Shown in pieces: positions 13,104 through 13,230 of a stretch of DNA of 13,230 nt. The DNA is from Saprospiraceae bacterium (lineage in GTDB: Bacteria; Bacteroidota; Bacteroidia; Chitinophagales; Saprospiraceae), in the NCBI GenBank assembly GCA_027009605.1, contig JALVCY010000239.1, forward strand, positions 1-13,230. Direction: 5' to 3'. The position numbers were made by a program, and so were the translations under genes. The notes under the pieces were generated by a model that saw nothing but the letters and a program-made list of their open reading frames with translations, was not told the DNA's origin and did no database searches. Numbering within the stretch: the stretch's first letter is position 1; each line of letters opens with the position of its first letter.

Positions 13104-13230
13104 TTCGGACTTCGTGGTTGAGTGCTTCGCAGGTTGAGACGATTTGGGTTTTTCTTTGGGTTTTTACTTCATTATTCGATATTCGGCATTCTGCATCCAT
13201 TATTCTGTTAGTTGAAGAAGTTGAAAGAGT
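13104..13230 (+). repeat. 127-base perfect direct repeat, copy 2 (reaches the window edge)
   Basis: Second copy of 12871-12997, still identical at the last base of the window, so the true repeat may be longer. With 20 more bases to its left, the stretch 13084-13196 also matches 9591-9703 over 113 positions. Confidence 0.92.

Larger units (their letters stand above)
12650..13230 (+). repeat. Composite intergenic repeat cluster at the right edge
   Basis: Three composite units have CGCCTTCGGCTCTC cores at 12664, 12839 and 13058, all in plus orientation. The cluster continues past the window edge. Hairpin modules vary: GTCCTTCGGAC (12867-12877) in one copy and a 27-base GTCC...GGAC version (13084-13110) in the next. 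The first unit is the most diverged and the last two are nearly identical over long stretches. A 77-codon minus-strand frame here is simply translated repeat. Bases 12552-12649 before the cluster are AT-rich with no feature seen. Confidence 0.92.

Noticed and set aside
12967..13200. 77-codon minus-strand ORF
   Set aside because: It lies wholly inside the composite repeat cluster; its peptide (for example NQLFQLLQL) is just translated GTTGAAGAAGTTG spacer.
4397..13230. CRISPR array as an explanation of the regular repeats
   Set aside because: Repeat units differ in length and sequence, there are no unique equal-length spacers, and no cas genes are present; the 8-base array has no spacers at all.

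Overview
The window looks like chromosomal DNA of a member of the Bacteroidota, possibly a saprospirian-type environmental species (the phylum is fairly secure, the finer placement is a guess). Three promoters match the phylum's consensus (TTG or TTTG, 19-20 bases, then TAnnTTTG), start codons lie in A-rich leaders without strong Shine-Dalgarno sites, and the protein set (LURP-one-related protein, PPK2, Hsp20, OmpA-domain protein, a stand-alone BioD-like/DRTGG ATPase) fits.

Layout. Bases 1-1051 hold two small minus-strand ORFs for single-span membrane peptides (218-313 and 784-870). They resemble each other and each is followed by its own strong intrinsic terminator; a perfect 32-base palindrome (600-631) lies between them. 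A large Dna2-like nuclease-helicase follows on the plus strand (1052-4396). It converges, across a repeat-filled gap (4397-4828), on a minus-strand LURP-one-related gene (4824-5420). The gap upstream of that gene contains a consensus minus-strand promoter followed about 40 bases later by a terminator, so it may encode a small RNA or an attenuated leader. A PPK2 polyphosphate kinase (5977-6918, plus) and a small heat-shock protein (7054-7497, minus) converge on one shared bidirectional terminator. An MsbA-like ABC exporter (7716-9464, plus), a P-loop BioD-like/DRTGG protein (10121-11224, plus) and a secreted OmpA-domain protein (11746-12483, minus) complete the gene set.

Most genes appear to be single-gene units and no multi-gene pathway is evident. 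PPK2 (polyphosphate metabolism), Hsp20 (protein holdase) and the nuclease-helicase (DNA repair or defence) could all belong to general stress physiology, but that link is inference.

The most unusual part is non-coding. A same-orientation family of composite intergenic repeats, built from GTTGA-rich spacers and very small TTC-loop hairpins, fills the gaps after the helicase, exporter and BioD-like genes and the right end of the window. Perfect matches of 93, 113 and 127 bases occur between copies. One gap also holds three 17-20-base hairpin units whose stems differ by compensated changes, and 16 tandem copies of an 8-base unit that run into a stop codon. Gene ends that abut this repeat DNA show no convincing intrinsic terminator, whereas the other gene ends do.
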